A DNA stretch of 64,000 nucleotides. It comes from JAEUJM01 sp041908445 (GTDB lineage Bacteria; Actinomycetota; Acidimicrobiia; Acidimicrobiales; DATDAH01). Below, piece by piece: positions 33,803 through 42,437 of this stretch. Within the stretch, counting starts at the first letter, position 1. Each line of letters starts with the position of its first letter. The stretch is taken from NCBI GenBank assembly GCA_041908445.1, contig JAYRFK010000052.1, forward strand, positions 124,001 through 188,000, read 5' to 3'. The notes beneath the pieces are model-generated. The model ran no database searches. It had not been told where the DNA came from and was given only the letters and a program-made list of their open reading frames with translations. The position numbers and the translations under genes are program-made.

Positions 33803-33836
33803 GTCCGCTGGGCCCGGCCGGCAGGCGCAGCAGGGG

Positions 33837-35402
33837 CTACGAGGCGGGGCGGTCGACGCGCTCGGCGGCGATGAGGATCTCGGCCTCGTCCGCCCAGCCC
33901 TCGTCGTTGCGCAGCGCCAGGGTGGTGAGGCGGAACACGGCGTGGCGGTACGTCACCACGGCGTCGATGCGGTCCGCGTCCTGGTGGAGCACGGTGTGGT
34001 CGAGCATGGTGCCGAACGCCGAGGTCGACAGGCCCTGGAGGTCGTGGACCACCCCACCGGTCAGCGAGAGCGCGGGCTGGCCGAGGAGGTCGACGAGGCT
34101 GGGCGACCACTCGGTGACCCGGTCGTCGGGCGCGACCCGGATCGAGTGCACGATCCCGTCGGAGGCCAGCGTCGCCAGCTCGGCCCGTGCCTCGTCGTCG
34201 CGGCACGGCGCCGAGCCCGCCCGCTGGAACGACATGACCTTGTAGGCGGCGGCGCCGAACTCGGCGGAGGGGTCGTCCACGCCGGCCCCCACGCTCGCCC
34301 AGTCCCGGATCCGGGCGAGCTCGCGGTCCCACACCGCCAGGTTCAGGTCCAGGTGGGGGCGGACCTCGGGGTCCTGCGCTTCCATGGCCGCCAGCACCGC
34401 CTCGAGCTCCGCCGCCGGCAGGCGGGCGATGCTGCAGTGGCCGGGCTGGCGCACCACCGAGACGTTCACCGGGATGCCCCGCTCCTCGGCCCACCGCAGG
34501 TAGGCGCCGAACTCGTGGTGGTTCTGCACCATGAGGCAGTGGTTCATGGCCACCGACGTGCCCATGCGCTCAGCGTAGGCGCGGTAGCGCTCGAGGTTGG
34601 CCATCATCTCGTCGAAGTCGGCGTCGATCCGGATGGCCTCGTAGGTTTCCTTGGTGATGCCGTCCACGGAGAAGCAGAACGACATCGGGACCCGCTCGAG
34701 GATCTCCTCGATCCGTCGATTCCACTGGGTCGCGTTGGTCACGACCAAGACCTCGCAGTCGAGGCCGAGCTCGGCGATCAGCTCCCAGACCCGGTAGTTC
34801 TCCGACGCCATGAAGGGCTCACCGCCCGCGAACTGCGCCCGAACGAGGTGGGGCAGGAAGTCCCGCAGCTCGTCGAAGAACCGATCGTCGTAGGGCTTCG
34901 GGAGGGGCGCCCGTCCTTCCCGCTTGGCGCGGATGGACGACGACAGGTCGCCATTGCACTGGATGCACTGCAGGTTGCAGGCGTTGCTCAGGTTGAACTC
35001 GGCGAGGCGCGGCCAGCGCCGTGAGGCCGGATCCTCGGTGAGGTGGCCGGCGAAGGCGTCGAACCGGGCGGGGATGGAGGCGCCCCGGCCCTCGATGGCC
35101 ACCTGGTTGCCGCAGCCCTGGCACCCGAGCGAGTAGTCGTCCACCGCCATCGCGGCCCGGAGCGCCTCGGCGGCCTCGCCGTCCCAGATCTCCCGGAGCG
35201 ACTGCCTGCCCACCTTGCCGAGCGAGTGGTGCATGTTGTGGCAGCACGCCCGGACGTCGCCGTCGGGCTGGAAGAAGAGCTGGATCGAGGGCGCGTAGCA
35301 CGCCGAGTGCGGTCGAATGCTCGGATTCGCGCGGTCATCCGTCGCGCGGCGGCTCGCGCCGGCCGAGCGCAATCTCACGATGGCATCACGCACACCGGTC
35401 AT
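33837..35402 (-). CDS. radical SAM protein with N-terminal twitch/SPASM-like domain (paralogue 1)
   Basis: A 521-residue radical SAM enzyme of unknown substrate. The SAM-cluster motif is CNLQCIQC (C142, C146, C149), followed by FAGGEPFM and VTNATQWN. Before it, at residues 35-100, is a SPASM/twitch-like module (C35, C53-C54, C94, C97, with QPDGDVRACC and SLREIW) that should hold an auxiliary Fe-S cluster. In most SPASM proteins this module comes after the radical domain. The C-terminal ~130 residues have a beta-rich look and are unassigned. Paralogous to the gene at 36438, with a methyltransferase between. I recall an N-terminal-twitch radical SAM family of this design; its chemistry is not known to me. 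Confidence 0.85.
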   Translation of the reverse strand: MTGVRDAIVRLRSAGASRRATDDRANPSIRPHSACYAPSIQLFFQPDGDVRACCHNMHHSLGKVGRQSLREIWDGEAAEALRAAMAVDDYSLGCQGCGNQVAIEGRGASIPARFDAFAGHLTEDPASRRWPRLAEFNLSNACNLQCIQCNGDLSSSIRAKREGRAPLPKPYDDRFFDELRDFLPHLVRAQFAGGEPFMASENYRVWELIAELGLDCEVLVVTNATQWNRRIEEILERVPMSFCFSVDGITKETYEAIRIDADFDEMMANLERYRAYAERMGTSVAMNHCLMVQNHHEFGAYLRWAEERGIPVNVSVVRQPGHCSIARLPAAELEAVLAAMEAQDPEVRPHLDLNLAVWDRELARIRDWASVGAGVDDPSAEFGAAAYKVMSFQRAGSAPCRDDEARAELATLASDGIVHSIRVAPDDRVTEWSPSLVDLLGQPALSLTGGVVHDLQGLSTSAFGTMLDHTVLHQDADRIDAVVTYRHAVFRLTTLALRNDEGWADEAEILIAAERVDRPAS

Positions 35403-35429
35403 GGCACGACCCCCATGCAGCGCACGATA
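35399..35429 (-). promoter_or_regulatory. possible internal leaderless promoter and five-codon leader ORF
   Basis: Minus-strand TATCGT (35424-35429), 7 nt, then ATG (35414-35416) opening a frame of five codons (MGVVP) whose TGA (35399-35401) overlaps the radical SAM ATG (35400-35402). The layout would couple leader and gene translation. Short enough to be chance. Confidence 0.3.
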
Positions 35430-35454
35430 CGCGAGCCCCTCCTCGACCGCAGCG

Positions 35455-36420
35455 TCAGCCGGGTCGGCGCAGGAGGATCCCACTCTGGAGCGATCGGGCC
35501 TCGGGCTCGACGGCCACGACGTCGAAGAAGCGGCTCCATCGCCGGACGAGGGCATCCCGATCGTGGATCACCATCGCCCCGGTGTTGGCCCGTCCGAGCG
35601 ACACCATCCAGGCGTCCACGCCCAGCCGGTCGACGTGGGCACGGCCGGCCTCCAAGCGTCGACCGATCCAGTGGTCGTCGTCGAGGGCACGGATCTCATC
35701 GACCCAGTGCTGGTCCTGGAAGGTGATGAAGAGCCAACCCCCCGGCCGGGTGACGCGTCGCAGCTCGAGGACCCAGGTGTCCACCAGCTCGGCGATGTGG
35801 GTGAACACCGAGCCCGCGTAGACGAGACCGAACGATCGGTCGTCGAACGGGAGGTGCGGCTCGGTCGAACACGGCGCGAACCGAAACGGCGGCGAAAGGT
35901 GTTCGGAGAGCCAGTTCACCGCAGCCTCGTCGACGTCCACCCCCCACACCTCGTGTTCGGCGGCGTGGTCGGCGAGGTGACGGAGCAGGCGCCCGGAACC
36001 CACGCCCAGCTCCAGCACCGCACCCCAGTCTTCCTGCGGTGCACCGTTGGCATCGAGGATCTCGACCATCCGAGCCAGGTGCTCCCGGCCCGTGGCCAGG
36101 TACGTCTCGTCGTCGGGCACGTCGATCTGCCACATCTCCCGAGGCGGCACGGGCAGCTCACCGTCGTCACGCCGACCGATCGGGACCACCAGGTCAGCCG
36201 AATCGGGCGCCATCGGGAGGTTCCGCGCGGTGAGCTTCGGCGCCCGGTCGATCCGCTCATCGACCAGCGCAACGAGCGTCCCGGAGACCGCTTCGGCGAG
36301 GCGGGCGTCGACGCGTTCGTCCACCGACGCCTCGCCCTGCTCGACCCACACCTGCTGGGCGATGCCGGTGATCATCGGCCGCGCCTTCTGCTTGACGAAG
36401 CGCTTGACGGAGGAGAGCAC
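35455..36420 (-). CDS. class I SAM-dependent methyltransferase
   Basis: A 321-residue methyltransferase. Motif I is VLELGVGSGRLLRHL (residues 137-144 at the core), then VWGVDVDEAAVNW (acidic ribose-binding residue), FGLVYAGSVFTHI (motif II) and RRVTRPGGWLFITF. The N-terminal ~100 residues are helical and unassigned, with a basic start (SVKRFVKQKARP). The GTG start (36418-36420) has a TAGCCT box 6 nt upstream, though the gene also lies 17 bp after the radical SAM paralogue. Its place between two radical SAM genes suggests all three modify the same molecule. Confidence 0.82.
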   Translation of the reverse strand: MLSSVKRFVKQKARPMITGIAQQVWVEQGEASVDERVDARLAEAVSGTLVALVDERIDRAPKLTARNLPMAPDSADLVVPIGRRDDGELPVPPREMWQIDVPDDETYLATGREHLARMVEILDANGAPQEDWGAVLELGVGSGRLLRHLADHAAEHEVWGVDVDEAAVNWLSEHLSPPFRFAPCSTEPHLPFDDRSFGLVYAGSVFTHIAELVDTWVLELRRVTRPGGWLFITFQDQHWVDEIRALDDDHWIGRRLEAGRAHVDRLGVDAWMVSLGRANTGAMVIHDRDALVRRWSRFFDVVAVEPEARSLQSGILLRRPG

Positions 36421-36437
36421 CGCTGGAGGCTATTCGG

Positions 36438-37973
36438 TCACCGCAGCGTGGGCGCCAGCTCGTCCAGAGCGACCGGACAGGCGCCGAGCACCCACTCGTC
36501 ACCGATGTAGGACCGGAACGGAACCCGCTGGCCGGCGACCTCGAACCAGTACGAGGCGCGCTGGACCTCGCCGTCGGCCTCGATCTCGAAGTCGCGGAAG
36601 CGACCCAACCGGTCGACCATGTCTGCGAGGAGTACCTCGTTGGCCCAGCCGACCCAACGACGGGGGTCGAGCGGTTCCGCCCAGTCCGGGGACTCGACCT
36701 TCTCGACGAAACCGTCCTTCAGGTGCAACACGATCGGGTCCTGCCCCGCCCAGTCTCGGAGCTCGGCGCGCAGCGACTCGAGACGTGACGGCGTGTCGAC
36801 CGCCGCGGCGGCCCTCGCCACCCCACCGATCGTCACCGCCGTGCCCGACGAGGTGGTCAGGTCCAGCCGCCGACGAAGCAGTGCGAGCCTCGCCTCCCAC
36901 ACCGGTCGGTTCCGCCCCAGGAGGGGACCGATCTGTTCGTCCTGGGAACCGAGCGACTCGACCACGGTCGTCAGCTCGTCCGCCGGCAGGCGGGAGATGT
37001 CGAAGCGGTGGGGGAAGGTCACGGGGATCACGTCGACCTGGACGTCGAGCGCGTCGGCACGGAGCAGGAGGTCGCCGAACTCGTGCCAGTTCTGGGGCAT
37101 CAGGCAGAAGTTGATGGTCACCACCCCGCCGTATTCGCGAGTGACCGCGAGGTAGCGGTCGACGTTGGTCCAGCACTCGTCGTACGCCGCACCGACCCGG
37201 ATCGACTCGAAGGTCTCGCGGGTGGCGCCGTCGATCGAGAGGGTGACGTCCATCTTCAGGGCACGCAGGTAGTGCTCGACGCGGTCGTCCCACATCGTGG
37301 TGTTGGTGACCACGTCGACCTTCGGGTGCCATTGGTTCTCGATGAGCAGGTCGAAGATGCGCCGGGTCTCCCGGGCGAGGAAGGGCTCGCCGCCGGCGAA
37401 GCTGGCGTAGTCCAGGTGGGGCAGGAACTCGACCAGCTCCTCGAAGAAGGCGTCGTCGTAGCGCGACGCCATCGGGGGCCGGTGCTCCCGCTGCGAGCGG
37501 ATGGCCGAGGAACGGTCCCCGTTGCACTGCACGCACTGGAGGTTGCACGTGTTGGAGATCGCGAACTCCATGCGCCGCGGGTACGTGTGTGGCCCCGGCG
37601 GGTCGTGGAGGTGGTCCCACATGGCCTCGATGCTCCCCGCCCGGTTGCCGATGGCCCGCTCAGCGCCGCACTCGTCGCAGCCCAGGGAGTAGTCCAGGTG
37701 GTCCAGCGCTTCGGCCACGCGGCGGCGCTCGTCGCTGTCCCACGCCTCACGAAGGCTGTCCTGACCGACGAGGCCGAGGGCGTACTGGTCGTTGGCACAA
37801 CACACGAGTACACGACCGTCGGGCGTGAAGCGCAGGACCGTGTGTGGGGCAGCACAGGTGGGCAGCCCGTCGGGCGTCGAGAAGCGCGGCGCGGCGGCCG
37901 GCGACGCGACCGGCTCGGCCGTCGCGGTGGTGGACTCGCCGGCACCGTGGGTTCGCCTCCACCGTCGGAACAT
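36438..37973 (-). CDS. radical SAM protein with N-terminal twitch/SPASM-like domain (paralogue 2)
   Basis: A 511-residue paralogue of the protein at 33837. The radical SAM motif is CNLQCVQC (C143, C147, C150), with FAGGEPFLARE and VTNTTMWDD after it. The N-terminal auxiliary-cluster module (C40, C58-C59, C99, C102) contains PDGRVLVCC and SLREAW. The stretch NTCNLQCVQCNGDRSSAIRS parallels the first paralogue closely. The C-terminus (DDFEIEADGEVQRASYW-type) is beta-rich and may bind substrate. The ATG at 37971-37973 is chosen. It is the first gene of the three-gene operon. No precursor peptide gene is visible. Confidence 0.85.
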   Translation of the reverse strand: MFRRWRRTHGAGESTTATAEPVASPAAAPRFSTPDGLPTCAAPHTVLRFTPDGRVLVCCANDQYALGLVGQDSLREAWDSDERRRVAEALDHLDYSLGCDECGAERAIGNRAGSIEAMWDHLHDPPGPHTYPRRMEFAISNTCNLQCVQCNGDRSSAIRSQREHRPPMASRYDDAFFEELVEFLPHLDYASFAGGEPFLARETRRIFDLLIENQWHPKVDVVTNTTMWDDRVEHYLRALKMDVTLSIDGATRETFESIRVGAAYDECWTNVDRYLAVTREYGGVVTINFCLMPQNWHEFGDLLLRADALDVQVDVIPVTFPHRFDISRLPADELTTVVESLGSQDEQIGPLLGRNRPVWEARLALLRRRLDLTTSSGTAVTIGGVARAAAAVDTPSRLESLRAELRDWAGQDPIVLHLKDGFVEKVESPDWAEPLDPRRWVGWANEVLLADMVDRLGRFRDFEIEADGEVQRASYWFEVAGQRVPFRSYIGDEWVLGACPVALDELAPTLR

Positions 37974-38075
37974 CGTCACTCCCCCGGGGCCGCGCCCCGA
38001 TCGCTCGGGCGCGGATCGTACCAACCGGGGCCCGGTCGACCCCGGGTGGCGCCGTCCGGGCTCGGTCGGATCGGA

Positions 38076-38942
38076 TCAGGTGAGCGCGAACAGCGACGTC
38101 GTGGCGGTGTAGACGGCGACCGCGACGAGCAGGCCGGCGAACCAGCGCAGGAGGGTCTGCGCGGGCAGGCGGTCGGCCAGGCGCGTGCCGGTGATCACCC
38201 CGGCGAGGGCGGCGACCGCGAAGGGCACCGTGACCTGCCAGTCGATGGGCTGGTGCCCGACCCGGGCCACGAGGGCCCAGGCGCAGTTGATCGAGATGAT
38301 CAGGAGCGAGGTGCCCACGGCCTGGGGCATCGGGAAGGCCAGCAGGAGGGTGAGGGCCGGCACGATGACGAACCCGCCGCCCACCCCGAACAGGCCGGTG
38401 AAGAGGCCGACCACGGTGCCGGCCAGCACGAACTTCACGACCGTGGGCGCGTCGAGGCGCAGGTCGAGCCCGCGGTGCACCGCGGTCCCGCCCCCACCCA
38501 CCCCGCCCACCGGCGGGACGGCGTCGCCCTCGCCCAGCGGTACGGCGGCGTCGACCGCGGCGTCCGCACCGACCTTCGTGCACGAGGGGCAGCCCGTGAC
38601 CATCCGCCACGCGGCGACCAGGATCAGCCCCGAGAAGGCGAGCAGCAGCACGTCGGGGTCGAGGCCCTGGTTCAGCGCCGACCCGGCGAAGGACCCACCG
38701 ATGCCGGCCAGGCCGAACAGCAGGCCAGCCCGCACCTCGACTCGCCCGGCCCGCAGGTGCTCGGTCATGCCCACCAGCGACGCGAGGCCGACGACGATCA
38801 ACGACGTGGTCGTCGCCGCCTGGGCGGATTCCCCCGCCACGTAGACGAGCACCGGCACGGCGAGGATCGAGCCACCCCCGCCGAGCGCCCCGAGGGAGAG
38901 CCCGATGAGGAAGCCCAGCGGCGAGGCGAGCAGGCCCCTCAC
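38076..38942 (-). CDS. TauE/SafE family sulfite/sulfur-anion exporter
   Basis: A 288-residue membrane protein with two TauE halves: GFLIGLSLGALGGGGSILAVPVL near the start and GLFTGLFGVGGGFVIVPALTLLL in the second half. About eight membrane helices are expected. A cytosolic linker between the halves has CPSC (about residue 118) and a Gly-rich stretch. The GTG start (38940-38942) overlaps the stop of the persulfide dioxygenase gene. In cst-type operons a TauE-like protein is thought to move sulfite or thiosulfate out of the cell, which fits here. Confidence 0.85.
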   Translation of the reverse strand: MRGLLASPLGFLIGLSLGALGGGGSILAVPVLVYVAGESAQAATTTSLIVVGLASLVGMTEHLRAGRVEVRAGLLFGLAGIGGSFAGSALNQGLDPDVLLLAFSGLILVAAWRMVTGCPSCTKVGADAAVDAAVPLGEGDAVPPVGGVGGGGTAVHRGLDLRLDAPTVVKFVLAGTVVGLFTGLFGVGGGFVIVPALTLLLAFPMPQAVGTSLLIISINCAWALVARVGHQPIDWQVTVPFAVAALAGVITGTRLADRLPAQTLLRWFAGLLVAVAVYTATTSLFALT

Positions 38943-40333
38943 GCGCCGGCCCCGGCCCCGGCGACGTCACGGCTGACGTGCGCCGTCCAGGCGCCGTAGC
39001 CGCCGAGCAGGTCGGCCACGTCGGTGAAGCCGGCCGAGCGTAGGAGGCTGGCGGCGAGGATCGACCGGTACCCGCCGGCGCAGTAGACGACCGTCGGCGC
39101 CGACGGATCGAGCTCGTCGAGCCGACGACGCAGCTCGGCGACCGGGATGTGGCGGGCGCCGTCGATCATGCCCAGCTGGACCTCGCCGGGGTTGCGGACG
39201 TCGACGAGCGTCACGCCGTCGAGGCCCTGCTCGAGCTCGACCGCGGTCACCCGGGCGCTCGTCTCGACCACCTCCGGATGGGTGAGGAAGGCGGCCAGCG
39301 GCTCGGCGAGGACGCCGACGACCGTGTCGAACCCGATGCGGGCGAGCCGCACCCGGGCCTCGAGCTCGCCGCCGGGGTCGGTGACGAGCACGATCGGCGT
39401 GTCGTGGTCGACCACGCTGCCGGCGTACTCGGCGAAGCGGCCGCCGGCGCCGACGTTGAGGGCGCCCCGCAGGTGCCCGATGGAGAAGTCGTTGGCCTCC
39501 CGCGTGTCGAGGACGACCGCGCCCTCGGCCTGGCGGGCCAGCACCTCGTCGAGGGTCAACGGGGTGGGCGGCTCGGTCTCGTCGAGCAGCTCCCGCTGCT
39601 TGCGGTTCAAGGTGGCGTCGAAGACGAAGTAGCCGGGCGCCGAGGGCTGGCCCTCGGTGACCACCGCCACGAACTCGGCCTCGGTCATCGGGCTGAGGGC
39701 GTAGTTGGTCTCCCGCTGCTCGCCGATCGTGGACTGGGTCTCGGTCGAGAGGTTCTTGCCGCAGGCCGAGCCGGCGCCGTGGGCGGGGAACACCCGGGTC
39801 ACGTCGGGCAGCGTGAGCAGCTTCTCGTGGAGCGAGTGGTAGAGCCGGCGACCGAGGTCGTCGGCGGTGACACCGATCGACGAGAGCAGGTCGGGGCGGC
39901 CGACGTCGCCGATGAACAGCGTGTCGCCGGTGAGCACGCCGTAGGGCACCTCGTCGGTCGCCCGCTCGTAGACGACCACGCTGATCGACTCGGGCGTGTG
40001 GCCCGGCGTGGCCCGGATCTCGAGGGTGACGTCGCCCAGGCTGATCCGCTCGCCGTCGGCCAGCGGCCGGATCGGGAAGTCGGCCTTGGCGACCTCGCCG
40101 AACCCGATGGCCGCGCCCGTGGCCTCGGCCAACTCGAGGTGCCCCGACAGGAAGTCGGCGTGGAAGTGGGTCTCGATGATGAGCTCGATCGTCAGGCCCG
40201 CCGCGGCGGCGTCGTCGAGGTACTCCTGGATGTCACGGCGGGGATCGACCACCACCGCACGACCGGTACCCTCGTCGCCGATGAGGTAGGAGGCCTGGGA
40301 CAGGCAGTCCAAGTAGTACTGGGTGAAGTGCAT
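38939..40333 (-). CDS. persulfide dioxygenase-rhodanese fusion (CstB/ETHE1-like)
   Basis: A 464-residue fusion. The N-terminal metallo-beta-lactamase domain has THFHADFLSGH (H56, H58, D60, H65), TPGHTPES, GDTLFIGDVGR and PAHGAGSACGKN, the ETHE1-like persulfide dioxygenase pattern. Two rhodanese domains follow. The first (VVLDTREANDFSIGHLRGALNVG) has VTDPG in place of the catalytic cysteine loop and is probably inactive. The second has VVYCAGGYRS with cysteine at about 418. Known CstB proteins have this architecture and turn persulfides into thiosulfate. The ATG at 40331-40333 overlaps the CstR operator. Confidence 0.9.
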   Translation of the reverse strand: MHFTQYYLDCLSQASYLIGDEGTGRAVVVDPRRDIQEYLDDAAAAGLTIELIIETHFHADFLSGHLELAEATGAAIGFGEVAKADFPIRPLADGERISLGDVTLEIRATPGHTPESISVVVYERATDEVPYGVLTGDTLFIGDVGRPDLLSSIGVTADDLGRRLYHSLHEKLLTLPDVTRVFPAHGAGSACGKNLSTETQSTIGEQRETNYALSPMTEAEFVAVVTEGQPSAPGYFVFDATLNRKQRELLDETEPPTPLTLDEVLARQAEGAVVLDTREANDFSIGHLRGALNVGAGGRFAEYAGSVVDHDTPIVLVTDPGGELEARVRLARIGFDTVVGVLAEPLAAFLTHPEVVETSARVTAVELEQGLDGVTLVDVRNPGEVQLGMIDGARHIPVAELRRRLDELDPSAPTVVYCAGGYRSILAASLLRSAGFTDVADLLGGYGAWTAHVSRDVAGAGAGA

Positions 40334-40350
40334 ACCCCCTAGGGTATAAT
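40332..40350. promoter_or_regulatory. CstR/CsoR operator ATACCC-n4-GGGTAT with overlapping TATAAT
   Basis: ATACCC (40332-40337) and GGGTAT (40342-40347) are perfect inverted arms around CCTA, the classic CsoR/CstR operator. It covers the start of the dioxygenase gene and overlaps TATAAT (40345-40350), a plus-strand -10 for the repressor gene. Binding would silence both directions; persulfide or polysulfide on CstR should release it. Confidence 0.8.
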
Positions 40351-40384
40351 GTCCGAGCCGCCACCGCACCCCCCTGGAGGATCC

Positions 40385-40654
40385 GTGGAACTGCCCGAGG
40401 AGACCGTCGACGACCTGCTCAAGCGCCTGCGCCGCGCCGAGGGCCAGCTCCGGGGCGTCCAGCAGATGCTCGAGGACGGCCGGGACTGCCGTGAGGTCGC
40501 CCAGCAGCTCGCCGCCGCCACCAAGGCCCTCCAGCGCACCGGCTTCGTGCTCATCACCGCCGGCCTCTCGTGGTGCCTCGCCGACCCGGAGCGCTCCGCC
40601 GCCGAGGGCTACGACCTGGAGAACGTCCAGAAGATGTTCCTCAGCCTCTCCTGA
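40385..40654 (+). CDS. cstR: CsoR-family persulfide-sensing repressor CstR
   Basis: An 89-residue four-helix repressor. RLRRAEGQLRGVQQMLEDGRDC and ALQRTGFVLITAGLSWC match the CsoR/RcnR fold. C35 and C64 are 29 residues apart as in CstR. The copper-binding histidine of CsoR, four residues before the second cysteine, is a glycine (G60) here, which argues for persulfide sensing rather than copper. I chose GTG at 40385, after TGGAGG, because the ATG at 40349 overlaps the -10 box and could not be in the mRNA. The divergent operator and sulfur genes agree. Confidence 0.88.
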   Translation: MELPEETVDDLLKRLRRAEGQLRGVQQMLEDGRDCREVAQQLAAATKALQRTGFVLITAGLSWCLADPERSAAEGYDLENVQKMFLSLS

Positions 40655-40708
40655 ACCACCGGCGCTCCAGGCGCCCGGGTCCCGGGTCCCGGGCCCACCC
40701 CGGGCCGA

Positions 40709-40740
40709 ATACCCCCGGGAGTAGGGACCTTCGGTCCTTG
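40709..40740 (+). promoter_or_regulatory. degenerate CstR half-operator and GGGACC-TTC-GGTCC palindrome before the SQR gene
   Basis: ATACCCCCGGGAGTAG (40709-40724) keeps the ATACCC half of the nearby CstR operator. It is followed by GGGACCTTCGGTCC (40724-40737), a DevR-like box whose GGACC/GGTCC arms are perfect. Both lie 35-65 nt before the SQR start, so sulfide and low-oxygen or redox control could meet here. Confidence 0.45.
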
Positions 40741-40772
40741 CCAGAGCAATCGCCGACGGCGATGCTGCAGGC

Positions 40773-42014
40773 ATGACACGCCACCTCGTGATCCTCGGAG
40801 GCGGGACCGGCGGCACCCTCGGTGCCAACCGCCTGCGGCGCGAGCTCCCCGACGACGTCCAGATCACCGTCGTCGACCAGGACGACTCGCACGTCTACCA
40901 GCCCGGCCTCCTCTTCGTGCCCTTCGGGCTCACCCACCCGGAGGACATCGTCCGCTCCCGGCGGCGCCAGCTGCACGCCGGTATCGACTACCGCCAGGAC
41001 GCCGTCGACCACGTCGACGTCGAGGGCCAGCTCGTCCACCTCGCCGACGGCTCGACGCTGCACTACGACGTGCTCGTCGTAGCGACCGGCGCCGTCCTCA
41101 CCCCCGAGGAGACCCCCGGGCTCGACGGGCCCGGGTGGATGGACAAGGTCTTCACCTTCTACACGCCGGAGGGCGCGGCCGCCCTGGAGGGCGCGCTGGC
41201 CTCGTTCCGGGAGGGCCGCCTCGTCGTCAACGTGGTGGACCTGCCCATCAAGTGCCCGGTCGCGCCGCTCGAGTTCTGCTTCCTCGCCGACTGGTACTTC
41301 CGTGAGCGCGGCGTCCGCGACGCCATCGAGATCACGTACGCGACCCCCCTCGACGGCGCCTTCACCAAGCCCGTGGCCTCGGCCCGCCTGAGCGACCTGC
41401 TCGCCGAGAAGGGCATCCGGCTCGTGACCGAGTTCAACACCGGCGAGGTCGACGGCGAGGCCGGGCGCCTCGTCGGCTACGACGAGCGCGAGGTCCCGTT
41501 CGACCTGGCGGTGGTGATCCCGCTCCACAGCGGCGCCGACTACGTCGGCCGCTCCCCCGGCCTGGGCGACGACCTCAACTTCGTGCCCACCGACGAGCGC
41601 ACCCTGCAGTCGAAGGTCGCCCCCAACATCTTCGCCATCGGCGACGCCACCAACGTCCCGGCCTCCAAGGCGGGCTCGGTGACCCACTTCGAGGGCGAGG
41701 TGCTCGTCGAGAACATCAAGCGGTTCCTGGCCGGCGAGGAGCTCGACGCGGGCTACGACGGCCACGCCAACTGCTTCATCGAGACCGGCTTCCACAAGGC
41801 CCTGCTCATCGACTTCAACTACGAGACCGAGCCGCTCCCCGGCCACTTCCCGGCCTCGGTGGGCATGCCGCTCCTGAAGGAGTCCCGCATGAACCACCTC
41901 GGGAAGCTGATGTTCCAGTGGTTCTACTGGCACGCCCTGCTCCCCGGCCGCGACATCCCCGGCATCGGCGCCGACATGCCGACCGCCGGCAAGGACCAGC
42001 AGTCCGTCTCCTGA
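40773..42014 (+). CDS. sqr: sulfide:quinone oxidoreductase
   Basis: A 413-residue membrane-peripheral flavoprotein that oxidises sulfide to sulfane sulfur and reduces quinone. The FAD-binding start is HLVILGGGTGGTLGANRL and the second FAD motif is IFAIGDATNVPASK. Candidate redox cysteines are C161 (in LPIKCPVAP) and C334 (in HANCFIETG), the spacing expected for SQR. The C-terminal MNHLGKLMFQWFYWHALLPGR is amphipathic and aromatic, as needed for membrane contact. It feeds persulfide to the dioxygenase on the other side of the repressor and starts a run of three sulfur genes. Confidence 0.85.
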   Translation: MTRHLVILGGGTGGTLGANRLRRELPDDVQITVVDQDDSHVYQPGLLFVPFGLTHPEDIVRSRRRQLHAGIDYRQDAVDHVDVEGQLVHLADGSTLHYDVLVVATGAVLTPEETPGLDGPGWMDKVFTFYTPEGAAALEGALASFREGRLVVNVVDLPIKCPVAPLEFCFLADWYFRERGVRDAIEITYATPLDGAFTKPVASARLSDLLAEKGIRLVTEFNTGEVDGEAGRLVGYDEREVPFDLAVVIPLHSGADYVGRSPGLGDDLNFVPTDERTLQSKVAPNIFAIGDATNVPASKAGSVTHFEGEVLVENIKRFLAGEELDAGYDGHANCFIETGFHKALLIDFNYETEPLPGHFPASVGMPLLKESRMNHLGKLMFQWFYWHALLPGRDIPGIGADMPTAGKDQQSVS

Positions 42015-42048
42015 CCCGTTCCTCCCCCCATCCGACCAGGAGGTCACC

Positions 42049-42366
42049 ATGACCACCCGCACCATCGCCGGCACCACCGTCGACGTGAACGACGAAGGCT
42101 TCTTCACCGAGCCCGAGCAGTGGAACGCCGAGGTGGCCGTCGAGCTCGCCAAGGAGGCGGGCATCGACGAGCTCACCCCGGAGCACTGGAAGGTCCTCGA
42201 GTTCATGCGCGCCGAGTACTTCGAGAAGGGCACCGGCCCCACGGTCCGGGTCCTCGGCAAGACCTCGGGCGTGAGCGTCAAGGAGCTCTACCAGCTGTTC
42301 CCGAAGGGCCCCGCCAAGATGGCCGCCCAGATCGCCGGCATCCCCAAGCCGCGCGGCTGCATCTGA
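42049..42366 (+). CDS. DsrC/TusE-family sulfur carrier lacking the second cysteine
   Basis: A 105-residue DsrC-fold protein. VNDEGFFTEPEQWN and ELTPEHWKVLEFMR, then LYQLFPKGPAKMAAQIAG, end in GIPKPRGCI with the conserved penultimate cysteine C104. In true DsrC a second cysteine lies about ten residues before it; here that position is in KMAAQIAG and is alanine. That is the TusE or RspA-like form, which can carry one persulfide but cannot form the DsrC disulphide or trisulphide. It begins with ATG after GGAGG, 34 bp after sqr, and is followed by a DsrE-like gene. Confidence 0.88.
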   Translation: MTTRTIAGTTVDVNDEGFFTEPEQWNAEVAVELAKEAGIDELTPEHWKVLEFMRAEYFEKGTGPTVRVLGKTSGVSVKELYQLFPKGPAKMAAQIAGIPKPRGCI

Positions 42367-42437
42367 GGCGAGCGAGCAACTCCCCCGTCCACCGGCGGCA
42401 CCCGCCGCCACACCACCACCACCACTAGGAGGTCGCC

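Noticed and set aside
33803..33836. Terminator between PEP synthase and the radical SAM gene
   Set aside because: The 34-bp gap has GGCCCGGCCGGC-type self-complementarity but no convincing stem; not listed as a terminator.
40349..40384. ATG at 40349 as start of the CstR gene
   Set aside because: It overlaps the TATAAT -10 box, so it would precede the transcript start. The GTG at 40385 has a good ribosome site and gives standard family length.
42361..42437. Histidine/proline-rich short reading between the DsrC-like and DsrE-like genes (ends in a run of CAC codons)
   Set aside because: It has no start or ribosome site of its own and is just the intergenic CCACCACCACC run.
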